DNA of 64,000 bases from Cryoendolithus antarcticus (Eukaryota; Ascomycota; Dothideomycetes; Cladosporiales; Cladosporiaceae), in assembly GCA_002077065.1 (NCBI GenBank), contig NAJO01000013.1:186001-250000 (forward strand), given 5' to 3'. The position numbers were made by a program, and so were the translations under genes. Below the pieces are notes generated by a model. It did not search any database, was not told where the DNA came from, and saw only the letters and a program-made list of their open reading frames with translations. Positions 31,952 to 41,741 of this stretch are shown piece after piece (within the stretch, counting starts at the first letter, position 1; each line of letters begins with the position of its first letter).

Positions 31952-33991
31952 ATGGCAGCTCCCGCAACTTGCAGAGCCATGATCAGCAGAGCTCCACACC
32001 CCGTCTCTGCTCGTACCTTCACAACTTGTGGCCATTCGGTCCTGATCAAGAGTACGCCCGCTTCTAGGCGATGCAAAGCTCATAGATCAGCACGCACACT
32101 GGTAGAGCGAGGCTACGCGACGGTAGGTCGACCGTTAAATTTCGTTTCGATCGTATCTAAGTCCGTTCATTGCCAGCACGCCTCTCCTGTCATTCACCCA
32201 GATCATCAACAGGGCAACGCCCTCAGAATTGTTAGCCAAGATTCGAGTCCCGCACTTGCATTCCAAACATCGAAAGGTCATGCTCAGACGATCATGTAAG
32301 TGACATGTGCCCATGAAACCATATGACGAAATTGAACGAGACGACGTACTGACGGTCTCTAGTCCAGGACCATGGTTGCGGTGAGGAGTTCCTCTCAGAT
32401 TTGTGCAGGCGATTGCTGATGAGGATTGGCAGAGATCACTGCGTTTGTTCAAAGTGTCGAAACGCCGATACTGGGCAGCGCCAGATCAATGTGTTCAAGG
32501 CAAGCTTTGCTATCGCACAGAACCGGGTCGTGCACACATTGACCCGATGCAGCACCCGGAAGCTGGACGAGTATCTCAGATCCAAACCATCCGCGACTTG
32601 TATCAGGTGACCTGTAGGTTCTCTGTTACACGTGCATCACAGGACGTTGGGGGTATGACCTGACAAGTGCCTAGTCTCGGATGGCCATCAAAGCGTCTTC
32701 ACTTCCGATGCTTTCGATGCAGTCCAGGACAGCTTGAAGACGGATTTGCTCCGCATCGGAGTCGTTGAGTCTGTGAGGTCTACCAGCATGACTCGGAATT
32801 GTGTACTGATAGGGCGGCAGAGAACGTCTGTGGCAAGCGAGCATTGCGGACGATCCGCCACGGGTGCACTACGATAGTATAGAGGCCGGTCCCGGAATGG
32901 CGCACTTGATGATGCTCTTGGTACTACCAGTCTTCCCTTGGGTTTCGGAAGTTCATGGTCTGACGTATCGCAGAGAGTATACGGCTTCTGCTCGGTGGTA
33001 CATACGCCGCCTACGTCTGAAGCTACACAAGCGTTACTGGAAGGTATTGGACCGATACGGAATACCCACTACGGTAGGCTGACCCCTTTGAGATTTCTGA
33101 ACGATGTCTGAGTCTTTGCAGGTGGCTTCTACGACTTTACGGCCGATCTGTCCTCGAAAGATACAGCATATACCAGCGAGTCCCTCGAGCCACACACTGA
33201 TAATACCTACTTTACGGAGCCAGCGTACGTCATTACACTTCAGTCCTGCCATAGCCTCGATACCCATAGCTGATCAATTCTGTAGAGGTCTGCAAGCATT
33301 GCATATGCTGTCCCACACCGACGGCTCCGGTGGCAAGTCATCGCTAGTAGATGGCTTTAAGGCAGCTCAAATACTACGCGAGACCGATCCCGAAGCCTAT
33401 CGCATCCTGAGCACTACCGGCGTGTATGCACACGCAAGTGGCAACCAAGGCATCAGCATACAGCCTGCTTCACCTGCACCGACTCTTTCGCACGACAAGT
33501 ACGTCGATCGATTGATGCAGGTCCGGTGGAACAACGCAGATCGAGCGGGCGTAGCTGCTCAGATCGGAGAGGAGATGGAGGCGTGGTATCGTGCTGCCGC
33601 GTAGGTCACGATCGACATAGGTTTCGACAGTGACAGAGCTGACGTCTAGCAGTAAGTGGGACGCGATCCTTAGTGATCTACATAATCAATACTGGTTCCA
33701 GCTCAAGCCAGGCACGCTCCTTTGTGAGTCGCGACGATGCGCAGGTGCACATCGAAGCATGCGCGACTGACATCGTGTTGTAGTGTTCGACAACTGGCGG
33801 GTGCTACATGGAAGGAGTGCATTCACCGGAAAGCGACGCATGTGCGGCGGCTACAGTAGATGTTCTCGACTCTTCGCGTGCTGGTAGCATGCTGACCATG
33901 CGATATAGTCAACCGCGACGACTTCATTTCAAGGTTCCGCACGACAAACTTGACGAAGGCGGACCTCGAGGCATCAACAGTCACTGGTTGA
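31952..33991 (+). CDS. trimethyllysine dioxygenase (carnitine biosynthesis), 12 exons
   Basis: Exons: 31952-32295, 32363-32380, 32433-32499, 32553-32613, 32675-32772, 32813-32920, 32974-33073, 33122-33224, 33286-33600, 33653-33723, 33784-33855, 33909-33991, all in phase (479 residues). The enzyme is an Fe(II)/2-oxoglutarate oxygenase that hydroxylates N6-trimethyllysine, the first step to carnitine, usually in mitochondria; the N-terminus is basic and Ser/Thr-rich like a transit peptide. Spliced motifs: WLRDHCVCSKC, FSDGHQS, LWQASIADDPP, THYGGFYDFTADL, PHTDNTYF (metal HxD), LMQVRWNNADRAG, FDNWRVLHGRSAFTGKRR (second metal His) and GGYINRDDF. Intron 32500-32552 is GC-AG and exon 2 is only 18 bases. 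The 32773-32812 intron (40 bases) is the weakest call. A 54-base in-frame intron at about 32121-32174 is possible. Confidence 0.88.
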
Positions 33992-34417
33992 GATTGAAGG
34001 GAAGCTGCGCTGAACCGGGTTCGGGAATGATACAGCGATGGTCTGTTTGAAAAGGCAAGCATTTGTACTTACTACCTGGATCAAATGATCTACAGCTACT
34101 CTTTGTTGTGTTGTCCCTGAACTTCGACACGGAGCGATAGAAATATGTGCGGTATAGCAATAATGAAAGTGGCAGAGACCAGCACTTGCCTTATGCGAGG
34201 GCGGGTAGACCCATCCTAGCGCAACAGTCACGTCGACAAATCACAGTCCTTGCCAGCTTCAAACATGAGTCCTGCACAAATGTGTTAGACCATGCAATTG
34301 TACGCCTCTCGGTCGACCTGACCTATTCCTCATGTCAGGCTAGCTGAAGGACTTTCGCGGTAGGCGTAGCTCGCTCTCATACGGTCATCTGCGTACTTTC
34401 CATCTCCCCAAGGGCGA
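33992..34417. other. intergenic, Trm1 promoter
   Basis: About 430 bases. No gene seen. Confidence 0.5.
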
Positions 34418-36793
34418 ATGAGCCGGCCTAGCATTGCTACTGCTCGTGGTCTTTGGACTTCACTACGACCTAGTAAAATTCTGCTATGCAACACATCACT
34501 TCGTAGCTTTGCGATCAAATCGTCCAAAATGGCCGAACAGACGACAATATCGATCACCGCAGAGCCAAAGGCTGATCAGCTCGTCGAACATGAGGGCAAG
34601 ACCTACCGCACCATCCGCGAAGGGAGGGCATATATTCTTGTGCCACCCAAGGCACGCACCGAAATCGATCCCAAGGCGGCTGCCAAGGATAGCGAGAACC
34701 AAACTGTTTTCTACAACCCGATACAGCAGTTCAATCGGGACCTGAGTGTGCTTGCGATTCGGACGTTTGGCAGGGATCTGTGTGAGCGGAGGAGGGTCAG
34801 GCACGATGGAAGCCGGGAGAAGAGAGTAGAGAAGAGGAACGTGAGGAAAGAGAAGAAGAAGGGCAAGAGTGCACGGGGCGAGGCGACGGCGAATGAGGCT
34901 GTGAATGGAGAGGCAGTCGGAGCGGCAGAGGTTGGGGCAGAGAAGGGTACGTTGAAGAGGGCAAGGGTACCTGACGAGGGTGATGACGAAAGTCTAGTGA
35001 AGCTTAGGAAAGGCACAGATGGTGAGAGGCTGGTGACGGAGACGGAAATGGAACAAGCCACCGACCCTGTGCCCGAAACTATGGACGTGGACGAAGTCAG
35101 TGGTAATGCAGCTCCAGCACCAAGTGAGACCACTGTGATACCGAAGCCGGCTACAGAAGCTGCCTCAGCGTCAGAGCTTGACGCAGAAGCCGAAACCAGC
35201 GGCTCTGTGAAGGAGAGCAAACCACCCTTCCGGATACTGGACGCTCTTTCAGCCACGGGTCTGCGTGCCCTACGTTATGCCCAAGAGATACCGTTCGCAA
35301 CCGCCATCATGGCTAATGACATGTCACGAGATGCAGTACGCAGCATTGCGCTAAATGTCAAGCACAATGGCCTCGAGGATAAGATCACGGCACACACCAG
35401 CAACGCACTGGCACATATGTACTCTGTCGCTTTCCCTCCCAACGACTCTCACGGTCCAGATCACATCTCACATCGCTACGATGTGATTGATCTCGATCCA
35501 TACGGCACGGCATCACCCTTCATCGATGCTGCGCTGCATGCACTCAACGATGGCGGCCTCCTTTGCGTGACCTGCACCGACTCCGCTGTTTTCGCCTCGT
35601 GCGGCTATCCAGAGAAGACTTTCGCCCTCTACGGTGGACTACCGATCAAAGGTCCTCACTCCCACGAAGGCGGCCTTCGCCTCATCCTCAACTCCATTGC
35701 CACTAGCGCAGCCCGCCACGGCCTCGCAATAGAACCCCTCCTGAGCCTGAGTATAGACTTCTACATCCGTGTATTCGTCCGCGTGCGCAAGTCACCCGCA
35801 GATGTCAAGTTTCTGGCCGGCAAAACCATGATCGCGTACAACTGCGACGCCGGATGCGGCTCTTGGACAACTCAGCTTCTAGGCCGCAACCACCAAGCCC
35901 AAAGCAAAACCAAAACCGATACCGTGAACTGGAACCATGGCGCCGCGCAAGCTCCTTCGACAGACAGACATTGCGAGCACTGCGGCTACAAGACCCACAT
36001 TGCTGGACCGATGTGGGCAGGTCCACTGCACAACGCGCAGTTCATCGAGAAGATGCTCGAAGACGTTCAGACAGCCGACCACGAAGTCTACGCAACCCAC
36101 GCCCGCGTCGAAGGCATGCTAGACACCGCCCTGGACGAAATCTACGCCCCGACATTCGTCCCCGAAAAGCCTCCCTTCACCTCGTCCTCCAACCCAGACA
36201 CCCTCATTTCCAAGTCCATCCCCGAGCAAGTCGATGCCACGCCCTTCTTCTTCATCCCCTCCGCCCTCTCCAAAGTCCTGCACTGTGTCGCGCCCAGCGA
36301 AGCCGCTATCAAAGGCGCCTTGCGGCATATGGGGTATAGGGCTACGAGGAGTCATTGCAAGCCGGGGAGTGTCAAGACTGAGGCGCCTTGGAGTGTGATC
36401 TGGGAGGTTATGAGGGAGTGGGTGAGGCAGAGGAGTCCGTTGAAGGAGGGGAGCTTGAAGGAGGGGATGCCGGGGTGGAAAATTATGCAGGCTGCGAGGA
36501 TGGTGGAGGAGAATGCTGCAGAGCCGGTGGTTAGTGGTGCTGGTGCGAAGAGCGCTGCTGTTGTTGATACTGTGACTGATGCTGATGGCGCGGCTCTAGA
36601 GGCAGACGGGACTACTGCTGCAGCTGACGCGAATGGCACCACAGCCACAGACCTAGTCAACGGCGCAGCAGCGAAGGCATTGAAGGTTGTCTTCGACGAG
36701 GCGCTGGGCCGTGACAAACCTCGCAAGAAGCGACTGGTCCGGTATCAGCAGAATCCGCGCGAGAATTGGGGGCCCATGGCTCGGGCGAAGTAG
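34418..36793 (+). CDS. TRM1: tRNA (guanine26-N2)-dimethyltransferase Trm1
   Basis: A 791-residue intronless SAM-dependent enzyme that makes m2,2G at position 26 of tRNAs. Two in-frame ATGs are present. The first (34418) gives an Arg/Ser-rich, mitochondrial-like leader; the second (34529, MAEQTT) starts the conserved part, the same dual-start logic known for yeast TRM1. The catalytic domain shows TVFYNPIQQFNRDLSV, ILDALSATGLRALRYA, DLDPYGTASPFIDAA and VTCTDSAVFA. A Cys-rich zinc-like region follows (CDAGCGSW and HCEHCGYKTHIAGPMW). A charged insertion at about 125-265 and an Ala/Thr-rich C-terminal stretch make it longer than the yeast protein. It acts in nucleus and mitochondria by family knowledge. 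Confidence 0.96.
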   Translation: MSRPSIATARGLWTSLRPSKILLCNTSLRSFAIKSSKMAEQTTISITAEPKADQLVEHEGKTYRTIREGRAYILVPPKARTEIDPKAAAKDSENQTVFYNPIQQFNRDLSVLAIRTFGRDLCERRRVRHDGSREKRVEKRNVRKEKKKGKSARGEATANEAVNGEAVGAAEVGAEKGTLKRARVPDEGDDESLVKLRKGTDGERLVTETEMEQATDPVPETMDVDEVSGNAAPAPSETTVIPKPATEAASASELDAEAETSGSVKESKPPFRILDALSATGLRALRYAQEIPFATAIMANDMSRDAVRSIALNVKHNGLEDKITAHTSNALAHMYSVAFPPNDSHGPDHISHRYDVIDLDPYGTASPFIDAALHALNDGGLLCVTCTDSAVFASCGYPEKTFALYGGLPIKGPHSHEGGLRLILNSIATSAARHGLAIEPLLSLSIDFYIRVFVRVRKSPADVKFLAGKTMIAYNCDAGCGSWTTQLLGRNHQAQSKTKTDTVNWNHGAAQAPSTDRHCEHCGYKTHIAGPMWAGPLHNAQFIEKMLEDVQTADHEVYATHARVEGMLDTALDEIYAPTFVPEKPPFTSSSNPDTLISKSIPEQVDATPFFFIPSALSKVLHCVAPSEAAIKGALRHMGYRATRSHCKPGSVKTEAPWSVIWEVMREWVRQRSPLKEGSLKEGMPGWKIMQAARMVEENAAEPVVSGAGAKSAAVVDTVTDADGAALEADGTTAAADANGTTATDLVNGAAAKALKVVFDEALGRDKPRKKRLVRYQQNPRENWGPMARAK

Positions 36794-37089
36794 CTGCTAG
36801 TCCTGGCATCAGTATACAACATCGACTGAGTATTACGCCCGCGCTTGAATACGATTCTATAATGGTCTCCGTCCAATGCTATCTCTCACCGCCAATCCAG
36901 ACCTCTTTTGAACAGCCTGGCTTGTTGTTGGGCGACATTGCCAAGCATCAACGCCGCAAAATGCTACAATCGTGCGCATGCATCCACTATTATGAACCTC
37001 GCACAGTATTTCGCTGCCCCTTCGCAGTCAGAACCTCATCTACGTCCGCAAGTCCAGACGGGACAAAATGCAAAAAGATAATCTCGTCA
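36794..37089. other. intergenic between Trm1 and tRNA-Arg
   Basis: Trm1 3' flank on one side and the tRNA 3' flank on the other. No gene seen. Confidence 0.5.
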
Positions 37090-37168
37090 CGATCGAGACG
37101 GGACTCGAACCCGCAATCTTTGCCAGACTGAACCGGAAAGCAACGCCTTACCATTAGGCCACCCGACC
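37090..37168 (-). tRNA. tRNA-Arg(CCG) with a 7-base intron
   Basis: Read on the minus strand. The 7-bp acceptor stem is GGTCGGG with CTCGATC (two G-U pairs), discriminator G. The D arm is GCC-TAATGGTAA-GGC. The anticodon stem is TTGCT/GGCAA and encloses a 14-base loop, TTCCGGTTCAGTCT. A normal 7-base loop TT-CCG-G-T results if the seven bases TTCAGTC are removed after position 37, the standard place for nuclear tRNA introns. The T arm is GCGGG-TTCGAGT-CCCGT. The anticodon CCG reads the Arg codon CGG. All stems close, so the gene looks functional. Confidence 0.92.
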
Positions 37169-37983
37169 ATTCTAGGAAACGATGTTCCAATCAAATATAA
37201 TCTCGACGGTTGCGCTGGGCTTCACGCGTCGAAATAGAAGTGGGAGATACTTCCAGGGTTCCAGTAACTAACGAAAGAAGTGATAATGTAGGGCAACAGA
37301 GGTTTTCATTTGATCCTCTACCCTACACCCAGTGTCTACTCAGGCCCTTTCATCTATCCCGCAAGCCCTACACTTTTGCCTGGCTCCAAAACCACTCCAC
37401 CGTTCGCCCAGGTGTCCAGGAACTCCGAGAACAGTTGGAATCGCAGTTCCAGACCCCATTTCAATCGAACGCCTTTCTACGCTTTCAAATTCGCAATCCC
37501 GCAAGTCCGCAAGTCCGAATGTAATCCCATCCCATCCCAATCCCATCGCCTTTTGTTGTGAACGCCATGCTAAGTACAAGAAACCCAGTGTAATGAAGGA
37601 AAGCAACGCAATTTTCATGTTTGCAAGTAGTGATGCCGTGTAATGTATGCTGTGCAGTGCAGGAATGAAGTAGTAGGAGCGCTAAGTGCATAGGCTCGAC
37701 TTTTGCTGTGTAATTTTGTCGCCCAGGTTATGCTAGGTTGTGATGCGATGCGATGCGGTCTAAGCCGCTGAAACAGCGATGCATAAAGCTTGCCATGCTC
37801 GAAACAACGCTTGCGAGAGGCAGATGCGCGTAAAGACGCTCAAGTGCCATACCATCGCGGAAGTGAATGAGCTCGCTTTTGTGCCGTGAAATTTTGGCCA
37901 TTCGCTTTCGTTGCTGCCACTGGCACCATCAAATGTGTGCCATTGTCCGGTAAGACTGTGATCAAATCCGGAAAAGCAAGCCA
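37169..37983. other. intergenic, no gene seen
   Basis: About 815 bases between the tRNA 5' end and the stop of the cyclin gene. A short CCCATCCCATCCCAATCCCATC run lies at about 37527-37548. No coding signal. Confidence 0.5.
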
Positions 37984-39426
37984 CTAGCCCATGACAGTCT
38001 GAGGCGCGTATGCAGATGCCACCGGATACGGGCGGTAAGTCCGATTGTCGCAAGAGAAGCACTCGCAGTCAAAGCGATGACTGTTGCGGCTCAAGTTCCA
38101 TGCGGTGTTGTACCACGCCGCCGGTGCGTATGAAGAAGTGTCGTAATAATTCTGGGGCGCCGGAGCAACCGGGGAGATGTAGTTGTACTGGGATTGACGA
38201 CGAAGTTCAGTCGCTTGGCGATTGGCTTCGTCGATATCGTTCAGAGTGGGGTAGTGCTGGTCGCGGCTGTAGTAGTCTGATAGGTTCGAGCGTGCCGGCA
38301 AGCCCCACGTGTCGGTCGAGCTGTAGGGTGTCGTGGCGTACTGCGACGCGCGGCTCGACAGCGACTCGTGACTGCGGCCAGAAGAAGCTGTGTAGGGCGT
38401 CGGGTACGGTGAGTACCGGTTGCTGTTGCTCGAGTGACGATGAACGTTCGTATCCAGTGACGACAAGCGAGTGGCTGCCTGCTGCTTGACATTTTGCTCA
38501 GCGTCGTACGTGTTCCACGCTTCGATCCAGCCGGCCACTCCGCCTTTCGGGTCCACGTGCAAGCGGTAGTTGATTAGCTGCAGCCACTCGCGCTCAAGCA
38601 GGTTGAGCTCGTTGACTTTGATCGCCGTCACATCTGACCAAGACTTGTTCACGAAAGTGTTGTCGTCCAGGAATTTGCTTCCAAGTATCAGCGATACTGC
38701 CAAAAATCGATTGATCTGATGCTCGCCAGCCTTGATCGATCCTGGCTGAGTGGCTAAACGCTCAGACAGATAGTGCAAGCTGAGCAATATCGTCGCCGAG
38801 GGTAGTCTTGTAGCCGAGAGCACCTGGTGTACCCACTTGCGGAATGAAGGCGGGCTCGAGACGGTGTAGTTGAAGCTTCGGAAAATGTCAATATCTGCAA
38901 GGCAGATGGGGGACAAGTGAATGTCATACATCTTTTGAGCGTACTTTGTGACAAACTCTGTCATCCGTTCCATCTCGTAGTCCAGCTTTGCGGATACACC
39001 GCCAGTCGCCTTGTCCTCTTTTGCTGCTTGGCGTTGCTGCTCGCGCATGGCGGCGCTCTCTTGCTCTTGATGCTGCAGGCGGCGTTGGTAGTCGTCGCTG
39101 AATGAGAGGTGCTCCTGCATCCGGAGCGGAGGTAATATCGGTGCACCTATCGGCTCGTAGTAGCTCGAGATCGGTGGCAGGTTGTTCGCAGGCTGAAAGG
39201 TGCCAGACTGGTACTGGTAATTAGGCGGTGCCGGTGCGACAGTAGGCTGCATGTAGCTATGAGGGTAGTCATAGACGCCATCGTTTTGATTGCCACCCAT
39301 GTTCTGGTGAGGTACGTATTGCTCCTGTGGGTAGTGAACGTGACTGAACCCGTATCCTGCAGACCCGGAATCTGGTGGTGTGAGTGGTAGCGAACTCCCT
39401 TGAGTGCGCGGATAGAATGACGGCAT
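37984..39426 (-). CDS. Clg1-like cyclin (Pho85-type family)
   Basis: About 480 residues, intronless; I take the start at 39426 (MPSFYPRTQG). The N-terminal ~150 residues are Pro/Tyr/Gln-rich and disordered. The cyclin box covers about 155-300: YEMERMTEFVTKYAQKMYD, SFRKWVHQVLSATRLP, LALHYL-like helices, INRFLAVSLILGSKFLDDNTFVNKSWSDV and LNLLEREWLQLINYRLHV. This is the Pho80/Clg1-type cyclin fold whose members partner the CDK Pho85 in yeast. The C-terminal ~150 residues are Ser/Tyr-rich. The gene is preceded by an unusually long gene-free region. Partner kinase and process cannot be told from sequence. Confidence 0.87.
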   Translation of the reverse strand: MPSFYPRTQGSSLPLTPPDSGSAGYGFSHVHYPQEQYVPHQNMGGNQNDGVYDYPHSYMQPTVAPAPPNYQYQSGTFQPANNLPPISSYYEPIGAPILPPLRMQEHLSFSDDYQRRLQHQEQESAAMREQQRQAAKEDKATGGVSAKLDYEMERMTEFVTKYAQKMYDIHLSPICLADIDIFRSFNYTVSSPPSFRKWVHQVLSATRLPSATILLSLHYLSERLATQPGSIKAGEHQINRFLAVSLILGSKFLDDNTFVNKSWSDVTAIKVNELNLLEREWLQLINYRLHVDPKGGVAGWIEAWNTYDAEQNVKQQAATRLSSLDTNVHRHSSNSNRYSPYPTPYTASSGRSHESLSSRASQYATTPYSSTDTWGLPARSNLSDYYSRDQHYPTLNDIDEANRQATELRRQSQYNYISPVAPAPQNYYDTSSYAPAAWYNTAWNLSRNSHRFDCECFSCDNRTYRPYPVASAYAPQTVMG

Positions 39427-41741
39427 GATGGCAACAGATATCGACCGAGCGGACGTGATATACACGACCTGATCTGGCGTCAGTGAAGATCAAAAGTGAT
39501 AATCTTCTAAGCGTGACTGACCGCTTCCAACTCTTCACCTCACCACCTCAGCCCAAACACCTGCGCTCACTTAAGAGCAGAGGCGTTCACTGAAGTCCGT
39601 TCATGCAGTGGCGATGAAATGGTGATGCCAATTGGCGATCAATGTGTTTGTTCCCGTCACTGCGATGCGGTGCGAGTGACTTGTATGATGTCTGCTTCTG
39701 CTGACGTAATGTCGTAGATGGAATGCGCAAAGCGAGTGCGAAGTGTCAAAGACGTATTCGCGGTGAAATCGCAGGCAGTAGAATCCAGATATAGTCTTGT
39801 AGGCAGTGCTATCGGCACAGACGTGGCTAAGTGAATAGCTCGTCCGTGATGAGTGAGTTGTAGGGTCGTGTAGCGGAGTCCTAGGGGGTCGTCGCACGGT
39901 GAAAGTGATTCCTCGTAGCAGTGACCGGAAGTGTCAAAGACTACTCGCTCTCAGCACCCGCAATCCGTAAAGTGGCGCGACGGTGATGCAAAGATCGCAG
40001 TGCTGGCAAAGAGCGTGATGTTGTGAGCGGCGTGCAGGCTTGCTGTGTGAAGAATGTCCGGGTGCACGGCGGCCGGGGAGAGTCGGCAAAGTCGACGCGG
40101 ATGGCTGTGCAGAGACTTTCGGTGTGTCGCGAAGTACCAACACTTCAAGCTGTCGCCTGCGGGAGAGTAACTTGTTGACTGCGAGTGAGGCGCGGCAGTG
40201 GTGACGATGCGAGGTTTCGCGTCGAGTCCTCCGTCGCGCTCGTTCAAGAGCAGGCCTTGACAGGGCGAGCGATGAGACCACCTCACTGTGAATGAACGCA
40301 CAGGGCAGCAATGAGCGCAACGAGCCCCGAGATTACCGCTTTGCGCAAGGGCTGATCCGCCGACACGACTCGAGTAGACAATCCCGTTTCTGGGTACATG
40401 ATCCCACGCCTCGCAGAGACAGCAACAGGCAACGACACTTGTTGTCCCGCGGCCGTGGATACGATGTGGTGACTCCTCGTGCTGGCAGCGTGGCAATCCA
40501 AAGTCTGTTGCAGATGGCGACCCACACGGCACCGACAGCCAAGCCTTCGTGCATTGCTGAACAATCGCGTCTCTGCCACCCACGCCCTGCTCCGTCGACA
40601 GCCGAGCTAGAGAAACGACATGCACATCAAAACGCACTCTGACTTCATCCAAGTCGCTCCTTCCTGGCAAGACAAAGTGCAAGGCGAGGCGCGATGCAGC
40701 CGTCTGACTGCCGTTATAACGCCAAGGATGCACAACGATCTTGCCGCCAAACCGTGCTGTCCTCGAGTGACATTCTACAAGATACAGTACTCCTCCCGGC
40801 CCTTTGTCCCCGTCCGGCACTGCTCCACTCCTTTGTTATTCGCGTTGAGTGCGTGCATGCGAGTTATTATTGTCATTTCGGCGAACCCAAACAGCCGCTT
40901 GCAACCATCTCGTCAGTCATAGCGAAACTCTACGTCCAAAATGCCAAAGCTTTCCCAACACAACCGATCGACGTAGATGACCATCAGTGAGTGGTGCTGA
41001 AGCAGAGAGTGAGGGACACGGTTCGTCGGGTGTAGCATATCCTGAGCCACGGAAGGAACAGTCCCAGATGCCGAGCTCCCTCCGCAGGCGTCATGATCAC
41101 ACAGATTAGTGCCCACCATCGAGTCGGCTCATCATGCGTGCAAGACAGGGTTTTGCAAGCGACTGGATGTAAATCGGCGCTATCTAACATATCCAACCAA
41201 ACACCTCCTCAGTGGTCGTTGGAGTTGTAGTCTGTAATATCCAAGCTGCATACATGACCACCTCGCCTCGCCATAATCGCAGCACAGCATTGGCAGCTGC
41301 AAAGCCATTACTCATGCAGCTCCTGTGCATGCATTTGCATTCAGCTGCGTAACTGCCGTCTTACACCACAGCACCCATGAGATGCACACCAGTGACAAAT
41401 TGCGCGAGTGAGCTGCTGCTCGCAAGTGTTGTTCGGAACGCTGCACCATGCTATCTACCTAGTTAGACAAGGGGGTATTTTCTTTTGCCCAGCCGCGTCG
41501 CTGCTCTGCAAGACCGACACGGGGACGATGTATGCAGGCAGCCGTACGCTGTGCGGAGCTGCCACGCTGTGCATCCGCAGTGATCGCTCTGCCACGGCAC
41601 CAATGCGCATACCCGGTCTCTTCTTCCTTTCGCAGTTTCCACAACGCGCTCCTTCTAGCTGCGGCAGTTGACGACTCCTCAGTCGAGCTGTGCGAGCGGC
41701 GAGGCATTCACTATGTCATGAGATTCATCAGCGACGTTGCC
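39427..41741. other. long gene-poor region upstream of the cyclin gene
   Basis: About 2.3 kb, the longest gap in the window, between the cyclin start and the stop of the importin gene. A 289-codon minus-strand frame (39951-40820) is Cys/His/Ser-rich without domains; I regard it as chance or as part of a long 5' UTR. It may be a large regulatory region for the cyclin. Confidence 0.45.

Noticed and set aside
39951..40820. 289-codon minus-strand open frame
   Set aside because: Cys/His/Ser-rich with no domain, no signal peptide and no splice logic; overlaps other open frames of similar length on both strands, typical of GC-rich intergenic DNA.
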